64,000 bases of DNA. Source: Circinella umbellata (lineage: Eukaryota; Mucoromycota; Mucoromycetes; Mucorales; Lichtheimiaceae). Positions 62,709 to 64,000 of this stretch are shown piece by piece. The DNA is taken from positions 293,870 to 357,869 of the forward strand of contig JAIWNF010000048.1 of NCBI GenBank assembly GCA_025093555.1, given 5' to 3'. The notes beneath the pieces were generated by a model. The model saw only the letters and a list, made by a program, of their open reading frames with translations, had not been told where the DNA came from and searched no databases. The translations under genes were made by a program, and so were the position numbers. Each line of letters opens with the position of its first letter. The first letter of the stretch is position 1.

Positions 62709-64000
62709 ACATTATTGATAGTAATAATTAATAAATAAATCGATCAGTTTTACGAGCTTCACACTAATATAAATTGTTGTTTATTTAAATATTATAAGTC
62801 TTATTATCTAAGACCTATAAATGACGTCAATAACCCAGTCTACATACCCATAAACAAACATCTAGCCCCTATTTTTGATTTTTTTTTATCGGCAGTATGT
62901 ACCTACCTACAACCATCCAAAGTAATCCCCGATGTATTTCTATACCCATCGCTACCACCGTCCCCTACTACTTTACTTTTTCATTCAAAACTTCATAATT
63001 CAACTTTGATTTTTAACCTTAGAGAATTATTTTTAGCTTAGTAACTTTTGTTATCTAAAAGTCTTCATTTTTTAAAAACCTCATCGACCCTTGAATAATT
63101 ATTGAATTTTTCTGAAAATTGTTTCATTCGTAATATTTTTCTTTATTCTATCGTAAGTATTACTATCAACTTGCTACCTTTAAATTTTTGAAAATTGAAA
63201 CAAAAAAAAAACTAAGTCAGAGAGTTTTCGCCTTTTTTAGAACCTACCCAGAACATTCTTGCCATGTGCCATGCTTATACCATTTTTCCTTCTCGTTTAA
63301 ACTATTTAACCTTTCTATTTTTGGCCTTTTATTGTTAAGCTTCGACAAAAATAAATAAGACGGTCTACAGAAATACTAACACATTACTTTCTTTTTTTTT
63401 AAAAAAAAAAAAAAGAACTAATACTTTTGTAATCTTTTATAACGGATATATATTTATTTTTATTTCGCCTATAAATTAATCTGTCCTAGTTTTAAGAAGA
63501 AAACTAAAAGAGTCAAAATCGTTAGACTGGGGTATAGTTGTTAATTTTCTTGAAAAACTATTACCAACAATTTGTTGACGAGCTACTTTGGGTAATAAAA
63601 AATATTATCATGTATAAATCCGGTAGATATTTGGATAAGTTCACCGGGTACAGGTTTATCAAATCGCCGGCGTTTTACCAAGTATATAAAAAATAGTTGA
63701 GGGATATATCTGTTTAGCGAAATACCAGTTTAACGGGTGGTACCAATTTAATGAGAGAATAAAGTAAATAGTTCTAAATACAGATTATTGAAAAGTGACG
63801 CGTGCCTGACTTATTAATAGAACTATCAAGTATTTTTTTTATTTTTAAAAGAAATAAGTATTTTTAGAGAACTATTACTACTTTACACGTAAATATCTAT
63901 GTTGATAATACATTATACTTTCTTATTATCATTATTATTGTTGTTGTTGTCACTACTAATGGTGGTATAAAAAACAATACTACTACTAAACTAGCCGATA

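Larger units (their letters stand above)
58655..64000. repeat. right arm of giant inverted repeat (runs off the window)
   Basis: The reverse complement of 53106-58450. The match is still perfect over the last bases: the window ends on the complement of 53106-53145. The true arm is therefore longer than shown. Its outer limit, and whether the NmrA-like gene is duplicated, cannot be seen here. Confidence 0.93.

Overview
The window is nuclear DNA of a fungus, most likely of the Mucorales (Mucoromycota). It is very AT-rich. Its genes are broken by many short GT-AG introns, and its housekeeping proteins are fungal: a Sla1-type endocytic adaptor, an Rsr1/Rap-type GTPase next to a Ras GTPase, and a Uls1-type SNF2/RING ATPase. 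The 118-nt 5S rRNA also looks fungal. The order Mucorales is my inference; nothing here fixes the genus.

Layout. 1-8035 has no gene I can support. It holds a degenerate short tandem repeat and a ~2.6 kb element with GGCGCGCC-rich inverted ends (1258-3895) that looks like a non-autonomous DNA transposon. 8036-12804 holds a convergent pair: dihydroxy-acid dehydratase (ILV3, +) and proteasome lid subunit Rpn9 (-). After 3 kb without genes come an intronless DUF1992 protein (+, 15831), transaldolase (-, 18946-20279) and, divergent from it, a TesB-type acyl-CoA thioesterase (+, 21365). Then follow a Ras GTPase (+, 24243), an unidentified polytopic membrane protein (+, 26369), an Rsr1/Rap GTPase (-, 29478-30373), Sla1 (+, 32286-36670), a cyclophilin (-, 37028-38027), an aldo-keto reductase (+, 38866), a SNF2/RING helicase (-, 40556-44533), an MFS permease (+, 46540), a degenerate long-chain acyl-CoA synthetase homologue (+, 49033) and an intronless NmrA-like oxidoreductase (+, 52189-53082).

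From 53106 to the last base the window is one giant imperfect palindrome with arms of about 5.35 kb and an off-register spacer of about 200 bp around 58550. Each arm carries an intact 5S rRNA gene, a tRNA-like sequence with an oversized anticodon loop, and copies of a ~110-bp module followed by 11-bp tandem repeats. The right arm is still matching when the window ends, so the repeat probably continues and may include a second copy of the NmrA-like gene. The inner ~4.3 kb of the arms matched wherever I compared them, apart from indels, while the outer ~1 kb has point differences.

The genes do not form one pathway; it is an ordinary fungal gene mix. Loose themes are polarity and endocytosis (Ras, Rsr1, Sla1), protein quality control (Rpn9, cyclophilin, Uls1-like) and acyl-CoA metabolism (thioesterase, ACSL-like). 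Exon structures were assembled by hand from GT/AG sites; every spliced model keeps an open frame across all junctions. The points most worth checking are the palindrome with its 5S/tRNA-like content, the ACSL-like protein that has lost its adenylate-forming motifs, the TIR element, and several exons of 10-24 nt.
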